Below, piece by piece: positions 7,417 to 16,140 of a stretch of DNA of 64,000 nt (positions are counted from its first letter, which is position 1; each line of letters begins with the position of its first letter). The position numbers and the translations under genes were made by a program. The notes under the pieces are model-generated. The model saw only the letters and a list, made by a program, of their open reading frames with translations. It had not been told where the DNA came from and did no database searches. Origin of the DNA: Tabrizicola soli (lineage in GTDB: Bacteria; Pseudomonadota; Alphaproteobacteria; Rhodobacterales; Rhodobacteraceae); assembly GCF_015999335.1 (NCBI RefSeq), contig NZ_JAEACP010000019.1, positions 51,164 to 115,163 of the forward strand. Direction: 5' to 3'.

Positions 7417-9588
7417 TCATTCCGCCGCCATCATCGATGCATCGCCGTCGGGCAGATCAGCCGTCAGGAAAGCCGGGAGATCGATGTCGTCGGGCTCGCC
7501 CGCATGTTCCCCCTGCCCTTCTCCGACCGCCTCGCCGTCGAACGTGACCAGATCAGCCCGGCGCAGGACCTCGGGTAACCAGCCGCTGCCCTTGAGAAGC
7601 CGCTCGGCCTCGGTGGCCATCTCGCCCTTCTTCAGGTGATCGAGCAGCTGCGCAGTCCCCTCCCCCTTCGCCTCGCGCACGGCCTCGAGGATACGGGCCT
7701 TGGGCACACGGTTGAGGTAGCCATCGACCGTCGGCTCCCAGCCCGCCTCGACCATGTCGAGATCGACCGCGCGGGCCACCAGATTGGCATGGGCCATGCG
7801 GCGGGTCAGTCCGCTGGCGGAGATGCCCACACCATAGGGGTTCACCTTCTCATGGAGCGCGTTGATCCCGAAGCTGAGGCAATGGGCCAGAAGGGCCAGA
7901 CGGCTACCTTGGTCGAGGACGGTCAGATAGTCCCAGAGCGCAGCATCATCGCCGAGGGGCAGATCAGCCTCCCAGGCGGCGTGACGCTCGTCCACCAGCT
8001 TGGCCACCACGCTGTCCTTGAGATCGGGTGCCTGCGCCGACATGTAGATGTGGCGCACCGAGGCTTCGAGGCAGCTGCCCGAGGCAGAGGAGGTGCGGAA
8101 GGTATCCGTCACCAGCTTCAGGAGGAGAAGCGTCAGCGCCACGTCCGGCGAACGCCCGATTGCCTCGCGCAGCGCCAGGGTCCGGTGGGCCGTCAGTTCC
8201 ATGACCAGCCGCTCGGGCAGCGGCTTCAGCGCGCCGTCATCGTCCTCCTCGGTCGGATCAGCACCGATCGGCTGACCACCCGAAGTGATGACGGTGCCCC
8301 CGACGGAGGTCGCCGACGGTTTCCAGCTGGAAACACCGACATCACCCCCCTGCCCCATGACATCCGCGCCATCGCCATCGTGGACCGCGGTCTCCTCGCG
8401 CGGCTCGTCCTCGGGCCGGACATAGCCACGATAGACCGCAAGGCTGCCGTCGCGATCCAGCGTTACGAATACGCCCGCGCGGGCGATTTCGGCCAGATCG
8501 TAGATCAGCGGCCGCTGATCGAGCGCTTCCATTGCCATCTCGAGCTGACCGAGCCGGGCATCGATCTCCTCGGGGTATTCGTCTTGGCCAGAGTATTCCT
8601 CCTCGAGCGCGCGATACTCGGCGAGGAGCACAGCGTGGTTCGCGCTTTCCTCGTCGGTCATCGACGCAGGATCACCAGCCAAACGCCGCAGACCGTGGCT
8701 GTAGCCATAGGGCAGGTCGGTCGCCACCTCGATCCACTTCCATCCCTCGGAAGCCAGAGCCTCGGCTTCCGCCTGAAGCTTCTCGGTGACCAGCTGGTCG
8801 AGCAGGGCAGGGTCCTCGAGCCAGCCGCCGTCATCACCCTGGAAGAGGTCGCGAAGGACGACACCGCCGGCCGTCTCATATGCATCGACACCTACAAAGA
8901 CCGCGCGACGATCCGATGCCCGGACCGAGGTCTCCGTCAGCATACGGCGGATGGCGTAGGGCTCCTTGTTCCATGAGTTCTTCACCGCGTCCCAGACCTG
9001 CTCCTGACGCGCATGATCGGGGTTCACGGTGAAGGCCATCAGCTGTTCCAGCGTCATGCCATCCTCGGCATAGACCTCGAGCAGGGCAGGGGTCACGGAA
9101 GCGAGTTTCAGGCGCTGCTTCACGATCTGCGGCGTGACAAAGAAGGCCGCCGCGATCGCTTCCTCGCCCTGACCCTTCTCGCGCAGAGCCACGAAGGCGC
9201 GGAACTGATCCAGCGGATGCAGGGCAACGCGCTGCATGTTTTCCGCGAGCGAGTCGTCCTCGGCGAGGATCTCCGACGCGGCATCCCGTACGATGCAGGG
9301 GATCGGCGCGGTCTTGGCCAACCGCTTTTGCTTCACCAGCAGCGACAGCGCCTGGAAGCGGCGACCACCGGCCGGGATCTCGAACATGCCGGTCTCGACA
9401 CCTTCGGCATCGAGCATGGGCCGGACGTTCAAGCCCTGCAGCAGGCCGCGGCGGGCAATGTCTTCGGCCAGTTCCTCGACGGAGACGCCCGCCTTGATGC
9501 GCCGCACGTTGGACTGGCTCAGCACGAGCTTGTCGAAGGGAATGTCCCGTGAGGGGGACAGGGTGACTTTCTGGGCTGCTTTCGCCAT
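7417..9588 (-). CDS. Large ParB/Srx-domain protein (723 residues)
   Basis: The ATG at 9588 (MAKAAQKVTLSPSRDIPFDKL) has GGAGAAG upstream. Residues about 15-115 form a ParB N-terminal domain: LVLSQSNVRRI, EELAEDIARRGLLQGLNVRP and the CTP/phosphate-binding AGGRRFQAL, followed by NMQRVALHPLDQFRAF and a helix-turn-helix (AIAAAFFVTPQIVKQRLKLASV). The remaining roughly 500 residues are an acidic, helix-rich region unlike RepB or chromosomal ParB. Such long ParB-like proteins occur on alphaproteobacterial plasmids, where their role is unclear. It is separate from the repABC RepB and starts about 110-170 bp from two palindromes that could be its sites. Partitioning, transfer or gene regulation are all possible. 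Confidence 0.85.
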   Translation of the reverse strand: MAKAAQKVTLSPSRDIPFDKLVLSQSNVRRIKAGVSVEELAEDIARRGLLQGLNVRPMLDAEGVETGMFEIPAGGRRFQALSLLVKQKRLAKTAPIPCIVRDAASEILAEDDSLAENMQRVALHPLDQFRAFVALREKGQGEEAIAAAFFVTPQIVKQRLKLASVTPALLEVYAEDGMTLEQLMAFTVNPDHARQEQVWDAVKNSWNKEPYAIRRMLTETSVRASDRRAVFVGVDAYETAGGVVLRDLFQGDDGGWLEDPALLDQLVTEKLQAEAEALASEGWKWIEVATDLPYGYSHGLRRLAGDPASMTDEESANHAVLLAEYRALEEEYSGQDEYPEEIDARLGQLEMAMEALDQRPLIYDLAEIARAGVFVTLDRDGSLAVYRGYVRPEDEPREETAVHDGDGADVMGQGGDVGVSSWKPSATSVGGTVITSGGQPIGADPTEEDDDGALKPLPERLVMELTAHRTLALREAIGRSPDVALTLLLLKLVTDTFRTSSASGSCLEASVRHIYMSAQAPDLKDSVVAKLVDERHAAWEADLPLGDDAALWDYLTVLDQGSRLALLAHCLSFGINALHEKVNPYGVGISASGLTRRMAHANLVARAVDLDMVEAGWEPTVDGYLNRVPKARILEAVREAKGEGTAQLLDHLKKGEMATEAERLLKGSGWLPEVLRRADLVTFDGEAVGEGQGEHAGEPDDIDLPAFLTADLPDGDASMMAAE

Positions 9589-9697
9589 CAGATCTTCTCC
9601 GCGACGGGCGCCGGAAGCCACTCTCCCGATCTCACTTCCCGTCACCCCTCAAACCCCCAACCTTTCCCTCTCTTCAGCTACCGACGCATCGCCGCGT

Positions 9698-9764
9698 GAC
9701 TTAACAGCTGTAAAGTCGCGCCGAACTTGATGATCACCCCAAGAGACTTAACAGCTGTTATGCA
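9698..9764. promoter_or_regulatory. Candidate parS: two copies of a CAGCTG-centred palindrome
   Basis: GACTTAACAGCTGTAAAGTC at 9698-9717 is a 20-bp palindrome with one mismatched pair. A second copy at 9745-9764 begins with the same GACTTAACAGCTGT and contains the perfect 12-mer TAACAGCTGTTA; it overlaps the repC stop codon. Palindromic ParB/RepB sites of this size flank many repABC operons, so a centromere is the likeliest reading. A shorter relative (CTTAACAGCTG) near 11615 is inside repB. Confidence 0.5.
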
Positions 9765-10969
9765 GCATTTTGCCGGGACATCAGCGCCATGATCATCGGC
9801 CCGCAAGAGAACTCGCCCGCTGCCGCCTTCGATGTCAGCGCACGGAGGTAGCCACCGGGCGATCGGATATCGGCAAAGCGTTCCAACATGGCGACGACAA
9901 CGATCGATGCCTGCTCGGGGCCCATGAACCGTTGCGCTTCTTCCCAAGCGGACGCGCTGATCCCCATGGCCGGCCGTACATGGCAAGCCGCGTCGAAAAG
10001 CTGATGCCAGTGGCGGATGTCGCCTTGGTAGAAGGTTTTGAGCGACGGGCAGCCCGCGATCACCAGATGAAGCGGGATCTTTGGAACGCGTCTTGTGTCC
10101 GCTTCTTCCACGTCAGCAACAAGCGCATCCGTTTCAGCCTCTGGCGCGCCGGCCGCCGCCCCGCCTTTTTCTAAGGCAGGTTCAAGATCTATAGATTCTT
10201 TATTTGAATTATGATGGTGGCGCTCAAAACTGGCATCATTGGTGTTCATTTCTTCTGTTTCAGGTCCATCAATGACGTTGCGTGCATGATCAAGCAGGGC
10301 TTCGAGGTCGGTCCGACATGCGGAGAGCTCCTCAAGCGTGAGCTTGCGGCGCAGGGCACGCGCAGTAAGGACAGCCTTGTCACGAAGCTGATCCCAGAGG
10401 CCAAGGCCTGGCTGGATCTCCTCTCCAAACTCCGCGAGGGCAGCGAGATCGCGCCGCATCAGGCTCACGACCTCCCGCAGTCGCCGCACACGGTCCTCGG
10501 CCTCACGCACGGCCTCTGCGGCCCGTGCAATCTCCTCGGTCCGACAGTAGAGCGGCGACAGGTCGAGCCCAAAAGCCACGCTCTCTTCGCCGTGCTTGCG
10601 GACATATCGCTTCCCGTTCGGGCTATCGCGCCGCATGAGCAAGCCTGCCTCGACAAGGCGCGCCAAGTGTCGGCGCATGGTGGAGCAGGGCATGCCATTC
10701 AGCCGCTCGCAGATCGCCTTGTTGGACGGGAAGACGACCATTTCAGCGTTCCCGCCAAGCGCATCGTCCGGGAAGAAGCTGAGGAGACCCTGCATGACCG
10801 TCAGATCACGTTCTGTGACCCCAAAGGCAGCTTGCGCCTTGGACAGTTCGCGCAGGAGTTCCCACTTGTTGATGGGCTTACCCGGAACAGATATCTCAGG
10901 CCGCTCGACCACGCGCAGATGGGCGTGCGAGATCGGCCGCATAAACGGCGAAATCGGTGTGTAGTCCAT
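9758..10969 (-). CDS. repC: RepC replication initiator
   Basis: This is the replication initiator of a repABC plasmid, 403 residues from the ATG at 10969 (MDYTPISPFMRPISHAH); an in-frame GTG at 10981 is the alternative. The N-terminal half holds the RepC winged-helix region (KINKWELL-like text, FPSNKAICERLNGMPCSTMRRHLARLVEAGLLMRRDSPNGKRYV). The C-terminal half has the PLHLVIAGCPSL and SPGGYLRALTSKAAAGEFSCGPMIMAL blocks typical of the family. In known repABC plasmids the origin lies within repC. It is separated from repB by a 200-bp gap encoding an antisense RNA that should limit RepC synthesis. Confidence 0.93.
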   Translation of the reverse strand: MDYTPISPFMRPISHAHLRVVERPEISVPGKPINKWELLRELSKAQAAFGVTERDLTVMQGLLSFFPDDALGGNAEMVVFPSNKAICERLNGMPCSTMRRHLARLVEAGLLMRRDSPNGKRYVRKHGEESVAFGLDLSPLYCRTEEIARAAEAVREAEDRVRRLREVVSLMRRDLAALAEFGEEIQPGLGLWDQLRDKAVLTARALRRKLTLEELSACRTDLEALLDHARNVIDGPETEEMNTNDASFERHHHNSNKESIDLEPALEKGGAAAGAPEAETDALVADVEEADTRRVPKIPLHLVIAGCPSLKTFYQGDIRHWHQLFDAACHVRPAMGISASAWEEAQRFMGPEQASIVVVAMLERFADIRSPGGYLRALTSKAAAGEFSCGPMIMALMSRQNAA

Positions 10970-11019
10970 GATGTCATTCACGAAGGCAAAATTTCTCTGG
11001 CCCGCGAATCGCTTTGCGC

Positions 11020-11142
11020 TTGCGGGAAAGGGGCCAGATCGCTACATTCAGAGGTGCGAAAACTGAGTTTTGTAGCGGGCTGGTCCCGTGCGAAACCTAA
11101 GAAAGGTCTCGTGAAGCTTGCTTCTCGGGGCCTTTTTCTTTT
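11020..11142 (+). ncRNA. Countertranscribed RNA (incA-type) between repB and repC, with promoter
   Basis: On the strand opposite repABC, TTGCGG (11020-11025), 17 bp, then TACATT (11043-11048) form a good promoter. An intrinsic terminator ends at 11142, so a transcript of roughly 85-90 nt beginning near 11055 is predicted. It is antisense to the repC leader. RNAs in exactly this position set copy number and incompatibility in repABC plasmids by causing premature termination of the repC message. Confidence 0.72.
11103..11142 (+). terminator. Intrinsic terminator of the antisense RNA
   Basis: AAGGTCTC (11103-11110) pairs with GGGGCCTT (11127-11134), allowing G-U pairs. An inner GAAG/CTTC stem has a CTTG loop, and the run TTTTTCTTTT follows. 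This is a strong rho-independent terminator reading rightward. Confidence 0.75.
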
Positions 11143-11181
11143 CTGCCTGTCTCGTGCCTCCTTTTTGGTTGTTGCTCTTCC

Positions 11182-12114
11182 TCAGTCTTCCTTGCGCTTC
11201 CAGCGCTCGTGAAGCTCGGCGATCAGCTGCGGGGCCTTGCCCTCAAGCCAGCTGACAAAATCTCTGTCCTCGGCCTTCAGCTCGAGCTTGAACTGTCGGC
11301 CGCGGCGCCCGGTCGCGATGGTTGCTGCACCAACGCCCGGAATGGCCACACTGGGTGCCCCTCGGGGACTTGATGGGCGGGTCGGCCGCTCTGCCTGCAC
11401 CACTGCGGCGAGGACGGCCAGGAACGCGGCGTCCGACTTTTCGTCAGGTCCACCGGAGTGAGAGGACCTGGTCTCTGCCGCTACTGCAGCGAGGTTCTCG
11501 CGGTCCACAGATGCATCGCCTAGTGACTTCTTGAGTTCCTCCCAACGAGGCCTGCCGATACCAGGTGCCGCACCGATCGCCAGGACGAGGCTCTCGCCAA
11601 CCGCGCGGACGACGCTTAACAGCTGCGACACACCAGCTTCAGTGAGGCCCAGAACCTCCGCCACACCCTTGTTGGTACGTTCCGCCTCTCCCAGATGATC
11701 GCCATTGAGCAAGGCTGCCGCCACCAAGGCACGTTCGATGAAGCTCAGGTCGCGGCGTTCTTGGTTCTCGAGCAGCTGATCCCGAAGCGCCTGATCCCCG
11801 TCCATTTCAGTTACGATCGCACGGACCTTGATCCCGAGTTCCCGGCAGGCTTCGAGTCGACGCCGTCCGTAGATCAGGCTGTAGCGATCCCCGTCGAGAG
11901 GTCGCACGAGGATCGGCACCCGTTGGCCGCTTCTGGAGATCGATGCCTTCAGCCCAGCAATCTCGATTTGGAGACGGTCATCCAGCCTGCCCACGGTTTC
12001 GATATGGTCAGGGTCGATCTCGAACACGCCGCCCCGCAGCCTGCGCCCCTCAAGAGCGTCGGGGGCATTACGCAAGGTCTGCAAGGGCAGTCCCAGTTTA
12101 GGCTTTCTTGCCAT
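11182..12114 (-). CDS. repB: RepB, ParB-family plasmid partition protein
   Basis: The ATG at 12114 (MARKPKLGLPLQTLRN) overlaps the end of repA by 17 bp, giving 310 residues. The ParB core is clear: DDRLQIEIAGLKASISRSGQRVPILVRP, the nucleotide-binding IYGRRRLEACRELG, then ENQERRDLSFIERALVAAALL and the helix-turn-helix GVAEVLGLTEAGVSQLLSVVRAVG. It would bind centromere sites and work with RepA. The C-terminal QFKLELKAEDRDFVSWLEGKAPQLI resembles the dimerisation end of RepB proteins. Confidence 0.93.
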   Translation of the reverse strand: MARKPKLGLPLQTLRNAPDALEGRRLRGGVFEIDPDHIETVGRLDDRLQIEIAGLKASISRSGQRVPILVRPLDGDRYSLIYGRRRLEACRELGIKVRAIVTEMDGDQALRDQLLENQERRDLSFIERALVAAALLNGDHLGEAERTNKGVAEVLGLTEAGVSQLLSVVRAVGESLVLAIGAAPGIGRPRWEELKKSLGDASVDRENLAAVAAETRSSHSGGPDEKSDAAFLAVLAAVVQAERPTRPSSPRGAPSVAIPGVGAATIATGRRGRQFKLELKAEDRDFVSWLEGKAPQLIAELHERWKRKED

Positions 12115-13291
12115 TGCGTCCCCACGTGCTCTGGATGATCCCGGCGATCTCGTCGTTGACGGCATTCATGGACTCGATGGCGCGGTCGAAGGTCTGGCGC
12201 GTGAAGTCCTTCTTGTCCGCCTCATACAAGGTCTGCTTGGTCAGCCCGGCATCCGATATCGCCGTCGACTCGACCATGTGGTTGGTCAGCACCGAACGCC
12301 CGAAGAGCCCGCGGATGAAGGCGATCACCTCGGTCTGTGGGGCGTCGCCCACCTTGTAGCGGGTCGGCAGGAACCTGAGCCAATCGAACCGCAGGTTGGC
12401 GCCTGCATCGCGGATCACGCCCAACAGGTCGGCCGTCATCCGCAGGAACTGCGACATGGACATGAGGTCAAGCATCTGCGGGTGGACCGTAACCAGAACC
12501 CCTGAAGACGCAGAGAGGGCAGACATGGTCAGGAAGCCCAGTTGCGGAGGGCAGTCGATCACGACGACATCGTAGTCGCTTTCGACGCTGTCGAGTGCAT
12601 CACGGACTCTCGCGAAGAAGGCGCGGGCGCCGCCGCGCTGGATCGCCGCCGGGGTCTCATGCTCGAACTCCATGAGCTCGAGATTGCCAGGAATGAGGTC
12701 CAGGCCACGGATGTAGGTCTTCCTGATGACCTCGGAAACCGGGACAGGGTCGTCATAACGGACAGCGTCGTACAGCGTCCCGCCTTCCATGAGGTCCAGT
12801 TCAGGCTGGATCCCATGCAAGGCGGACAATGACGCCTGTGGATCCAGATCAATGGCCAGGACCCGATAGCCCTTGAACGCAAGTCTCTGTGCAAGGTGTG
12901 CTGATGTGGTCGTCTTGCCGGACCCACCCTTGAAGTTCACAACGGAAATGACCTGCAGCTCGTCCCCTTTGCGCCGACCAGGCACATAGGTTCCCGGCTT
13001 CTTGGCATTGGCCTCGAGGCTGTGCCTGATCTCCCAGACATCGTCGAGGGTATAGCGGCGATGGCTACCGGCCGTCGTCTCGACGTCCGCGATCTTGCCT
13101 TCCCGATGAAGTTTGCGAAGGTAGGTGTGATCGACACCGAGCAGCTCGGCCGCCTCACCGCTCGTCAAGCTGCGCATCACCTTTTTCGCGTCGGGTGGAA
13201 AGTGCGCTGCGCGTTGTGCATGCAGGTTCGAAGCCAAGAGTTCGGCGTAGTGGCCAATGGCGACGTCCAGGTCTTTGTCTATCTCGGTCAT
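12098..13291 (-). CDS. repA: RepA, ParA-family partition ATPase and repABC autoregulator
   Basis: The 397-residue RepA begins MTEIDKDLDVAIGHYAELL. An N-terminal MerR-like helix-turn-helix (LTSGEAAELLGVDHTYLRKLHREGKI) is followed by the deviant Walker A NFKGGSGKTTTSAHLAQ at about 120, Walker A' IDLDPQASL and Walker B DVVVIDCPPQLGFL. RepA proteins segregate plasmids with RepB and repress the operon through the N-terminal domain. It is the first gene of repABC. The 209-bp gap upstream should hold the operon promoter; ACCGCGCGGT at 13326-13335 is a possible operator. Confidence 0.95.
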   Translation of the reverse strand: MTEIDKDLDVAIGHYAELLASNLHAQRAAHFPPDAKKVMRSLTSGEAAELLGVDHTYLRKLHREGKIADVETTAGSHRRYTLDDVWEIRHSLEANAKKPGTYVPGRRKGDELQVISVVNFKGGSGKTTTSAHLAQRLAFKGYRVLAIDLDPQASLSALHGIQPELDLMEGGTLYDAVRYDDPVPVSEVIRKTYIRGLDLIPGNLELMEFEHETPAAIQRGGARAFFARVRDALDSVESDYDVVVIDCPPQLGFLTMSALSASSGVLVTVHPQMLDLMSMSQFLRMTADLLGVIRDAGANLRFDWLRFLPTRYKVGDAPQTEVIAFIRGLFGRSVLTNHMVESTAISDAGLTKQTLYEADKKDFTRQTFDRAIESMNAVNDEIAGIIQSTWGRNGKKA

Positions 13292-13500
13292 GCCCTGCTC
13301 GATCCGTGGGCGCGATTTTTATGTGACCGCGCGGTATTTTTCGAGACTATTGCCTGACCGACCAGATTCGCGCAAGACTTTTCCACATCTAGTGTCTGAG
13401 CGTACTGCAAGCACAAGCACAGTGGGACTCGCTGGCCAAGCTTTCTCTGGCGTTCATGGGGATGTAGTTTTCTCGGCGTTAGTGGTCGCAGGAGGTCAGG
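13292..13500. promoter_or_regulatory. Divergent region between repA and the antitoxin gene
   Basis: A perfect 10-bp palindrome ACCGCGCGGT lies at 13326-13335, 35 bp upstream of repA, in a T-rich context where RepA autorepression would act. AGGAGG serves the antitoxin gene at the right end. No other element is clear. Confidence 0.35.
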
Positions 13501-13728
13501 ATGAAAGTCGTGAGATGGGGCAACTCCCTGGCGGTGCGCCTGCCTGTAAAGCTGGTCAGAGAGCTCGGGCTGGTGGAAGGTGACCGGATCGACTTGCTCC
13601 GTGAGCATGATGTTCTGCGGGTTCATCGCTTGCCGCGCACCCACGAGGTGCTGGACAGTTTGCGGGAGTTCCGCGGCCGACTTCCCGCCAACGAGCGCCT
13701 TGGCCGCGATGATTCTCACAGCCGGTAA
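13501..13728 (+). CDS. Orphan AbrB/MazE-type antitoxin (VapB-like)
   Basis: The 75-residue protein starts MKVVRWGNSLAVRLPVKLVRELGLVEGDRIDLL, a swapped-hairpin AbrB DNA-binding domain, and ends RLPANERLGRDDSHSR, the kind of tail that in VapB proteins binds a PIN-domain toxin. AGGAGG lies four bases before the ATG. Normally the toxin gene overlaps the antitoxin stop, but no PIN-domain ORF follows. Only 92 bp separate it from the convergent ATPase gene, so the toxin was probably lost. Confidence 0.75.
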   Translation: MKVVRWGNSLAVRLPVKLVRELGLVEGDRIDLLREHDVLRVHRLPRTHEVLDSLREFRGRLPANERLGRDDSHSR

Positions 13729-13820
13729 GGGCCACTGTCTGCAAGGGGAGGGTAGGTTGTCCTTTGCTGAGGGAGACGTGGTGCAGTGTCGTGACGGGCC
13801 TTCGACGCACGTTGGGAACC

Positions 13821-14984
13821 CTAAAGATTGCGCAACTGCTCCACGGCGGTGGCCAAAGGCATTGCTCTCAGCCCGTTACCTGCCGGCACCTCCCGTTCAC
13901 CGGCATAGACCAAGATCTTCCGGTCGGCCTTGATGTCATCGACCGACAGGTGGAAACCACGCGACACCTTGGGTGTTGTGGTGCGCTTGATCTCAATAGC
14001 CCAGGTCGCATTCCCGGGAAGCCGCAGAACGAGGTCAAGCTCGGCCCCCGCTGCAGTCCGGTAGAAGAAGTGTTCGGTCCCAATCGGCGCGGCGGCGATC
14101 AGGGTTTCGATGGCGAACCCTTCCCAGCTTCCACCGACCACCGGGTGCCCCAGCACGCTTTCCAGCGAACCGAGACCAAGCAAGGCATGGACGAGACCGC
14201 TATCCCTGACAAAGACCTTTGGCGACTTGACGACGCGCTTGCCTGCATTCTCATGCCAAGGCTGCAGGCGCCGGACCAACATAAGATCGACGAGCAGATC
14301 AAGGTATCGTCCCACCGTCTGGCCTGAGACGCCCAGGCCCTCGGCAAGCGCGCTCGCATTCAGCAGTCCACCCTGCGCATGCGCCAGCATCGTCCAGAAG
14401 CGGCGCAGCGTAGCAGCCGGGATGCGCGGCCCAAGGGCAGGGATATCGCGTTCCAGGTAGGTGCGCAGGAAGTCCTCGCGCCAGGCCAAGCTGTTCTGGT
14501 CACTATCTGCTTGGAAGCTGTCAGGGAAACCGCCTCTCAGCCAAAGGTCGTTCATTCTGTCCGCGCCGACTTCGTCCAGCAGCAGTGGCGGCATTTCGAT
14601 ATAGCGAACACGGCCGGCAAGGGACTCGGCCGATTGGTGCAGAAGCACATTCGATGCAGACCCAAGCAGAAGGAACTGCCCTGTGCGGGCCCCCTTGCGG
14701 CGTCGCATGTCGATCTGTCCGCGGAGGGTCTTGAACAGGTCCGGCATCTGCTGGACCTCATCAAGGATGACGAGTTTGCCGACCTGTTCGTCCAGATACA
14801 GATCGGGCTCTGTCAGGACCCGTCGATCTGCGTCGCGTTCCAGATCAAGGTACACGGATGGGCGTTGTCCAGCTATCTCGAGCGCGAGGGTGGTCTTGCC
14901 AACCTGCCGAGGTCCCAAGAGGACAACAGCCGCTTGAGCGTCGAGGGCGGATTGAACGGTCTGAGTAGCATGGCGATGAAACAT
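13821..14984 (-). CDS. AAA ATPase with DUF4143 domain
   Basis: Starting from the ATG at 14984 (a TTG three codons upstream is the alternative), 387 residues. The N-terminal AAA domain has Walker A LLGPRQVGKTTLA, Walker B KLVILDEVQQMPDLF and the LLLGSASNVLL sensor. The C-terminal part has a winged helix (NASALAEGLGVSGQTVGRYLDLLVDLMLV) and the restriction-endonuclease-like DUF4143 region (ELDLVLRLPGNATWAIEIKRT), with the E...EIK pattern of PD-(D/E)XK folds. Such proteins are common on plasmids and genomic islands; their role is unsettled. It replaces the toxin expected beside the antitoxin, so it may have inserted here. Confidence 0.85.
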   Translation of the reverse strand: MFHRHATQTVQSALDAQAAVVLLGPRQVGKTTLALEIAGQRPSVYLDLERDADRRVLTEPDLYLDEQVGKLVILDEVQQMPDLFKTLRGQIDMRRRKGARTGQFLLLGSASNVLLHQSAESLAGRVRYIEMPPLLLDEVGADRMNDLWLRGGFPDSFQADSDQNSLAWREDFLRTYLERDIPALGPRIPAATLRRFWTMLAHAQGGLLNASALAEGLGVSGQTVGRYLDLLVDLMLVRRLQPWHENAGKRVVKSPKVFVRDSGLVHALLGLGSLESVLGHPVVGGSWEGFAIETLIAAAPIGTEHFFYRTAAGAELDLVLRLPGNATWAIEIKRTTTPKVSRGFHLSVDDIKADRKILVYAGEREVPAGNGLRAMPLATAVEQLRNL

Positions 14985-15031
14985 ACCTTGCAATTACTCC
15001 ATGTCATGGAAGATTTGCAAGGTTATTTTGC

Positions 15032-15916
15032 TCAACCCAGCAAGCCAAGCCTCTCCGCCCGCTCCAGCAGCATCTTCACGGATGACGGCTGCCAGCTTGT
15101 CCGCCCGCGTGGCGTGCGCTCGCGCATCGCCTCCAGCCGGGTGCAAATCGCCTGAAGCGTGATGTCGGGGTCCGCGCCCTTGATAGCGGCGACGATGGCG
15201 GGCAGGCGGTCGTCGGTCTCGCGGCGGCCGGCGCGGGCCAGCACTGTCTCGGGCAGAAAGCCGTCGCGCACATAGGCGTTCACGGCACGTAGCAAGCGGC
15301 TTTGGGTCCATCGGCGCTCGCGGGGCAGGGGGCCGTTGACGATCCGCAGTACATCCTCCCAGGCCATATCGGGGCGCAGGCGACGGACATGGGGGACCCA
15401 GTCTTGCGCCGTCTCATTGAGACGCTCCATATAGTCGTCCTGCCGCGCCAGCCGCACCTTGCGCAGCGCGGCCGGATCACGGGCGCGCAGGCCCGGATTG
15501 CCGCCAACCCGGCCTTTGGTTCGTGCACTGGCCAGGCCGGCCTTGGTGCGTTCGCGGATCAGGGCGCGCTCAAACTCAGCTGCGGCGCCGAGGACCTGGA
15601 GGGTGAACTTACCCTGCGGGGAGGACGTGTCGATCGGATCGGTGAGCGATCGGAAGAAGGCGTTCTTGGCCTCCAGCCGTTCGATCACCTCGAGGAGGTG
15701 GGAGAGCGACCGCGCCAGACGGTCGATGCGCACCACCACCAGCGTGTCGCCCTTGCCGATCCGCTCCAGCACCCGCGCCAGCACGGGCCGCGCGCGGTTT
15801 CCGCCCGAGGCCTGCTCCTCGTGGATCTCGACGCAGCCTGCGGATTTCAGGGCCTGCGACTGGGGCAGGGGGGTCTGATCCTCGGTTGAGACGCGCGCAT
15901 AGCCGATCAGGGGCAT
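15032..15916 (-). CDS. Serine recombinase (resolvase/invertase family)
   Basis: The start is the ATG at 15916 (MPLIGYARVSTEDQ), giving 294 residues. The resolvase domain is intact: YARVS with the catalytic Ser at about 8, VVRIDRLARSLSHLLEVIERL, and FTLQVLGAAAEFERALIRERTKAGLASARTKGRVGG. After it comes a longer than usual C-terminal region (about 110 residues) with helix-turn-helix-like text, rather than the short tail of Tn3 resolvase. It would resolve multimers or cointegrates of this replicon. No transposase is adjacent. A candidate crossover site lies just upstream. Confidence 0.9.
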   Translation of the reverse strand: MPLIGYARVSTEDQTPLPQSQALKSAGCVEIHEEQASGGNRARPVLARVLERIGKGDTLVVVRIDRLARSLSHLLEVIERLEAKNAFFRSLTDPIDTSSPQGKFTLQVLGAAAEFERALIRERTKAGLASARTKGRVGGNPGLRARDPAALRKVRLARQDDYMERLNETAQDWVPHVRRLRPDMAWEDVLRIVNGPLPRERRWTQSRLLRAVNAYVRDGFLPETVLARAGRRETDDRLPAIVAAIKGADPDITLQAICTRLEAMRERTPRGRTSWQPSSVKMLLERAERLGLLG

Positions 15917-16140
15917 CAAAACAGGCCGTTTGCAGTTGCGGATACGACCAATAAACGACCGTTTGTAAACGATTGCAATGGAGCTCTGGCTGTCGCTAAG
16001 GCGTCTAAAGCTCAAGAAAACCGCATCAAACGGTACGGAGGGTCAGTAGGGCAGGGGGGCGATACGGCAGACCTATCATGTCTAATGGGAAGAATCGCAA
16101 AGTGCTTGGGTAAGTCGCAAAACCCTGACATTCTGCGCGT
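15917..16140. other. Possible res site upstream of the resolvase
   Basis: Imperfect inverted repeats lie at about 15947-15977, built from AAACGACCGTTT, a near-palindrome, plus a flanking TAAACG. Resolvases commonly bind such subsites directly upstream of their own gene. The rest of the gap shows nothing further. Confidence 0.35.

Noticed and set aside
7636..8976. 446-codon plus-strand frame opposite the large ParB-like gene
   Set aside because: It is a shadow frame; the reverse-strand ParB domain, start and ribosome site are convincing.
11611..11630. Third copy of the CTTAACAGCTG motif as a parS site
   Set aside because: It lies inside the repB coding sequence and lacks the outer arms of the palindrome, so chance or codon constraint is sufficient.
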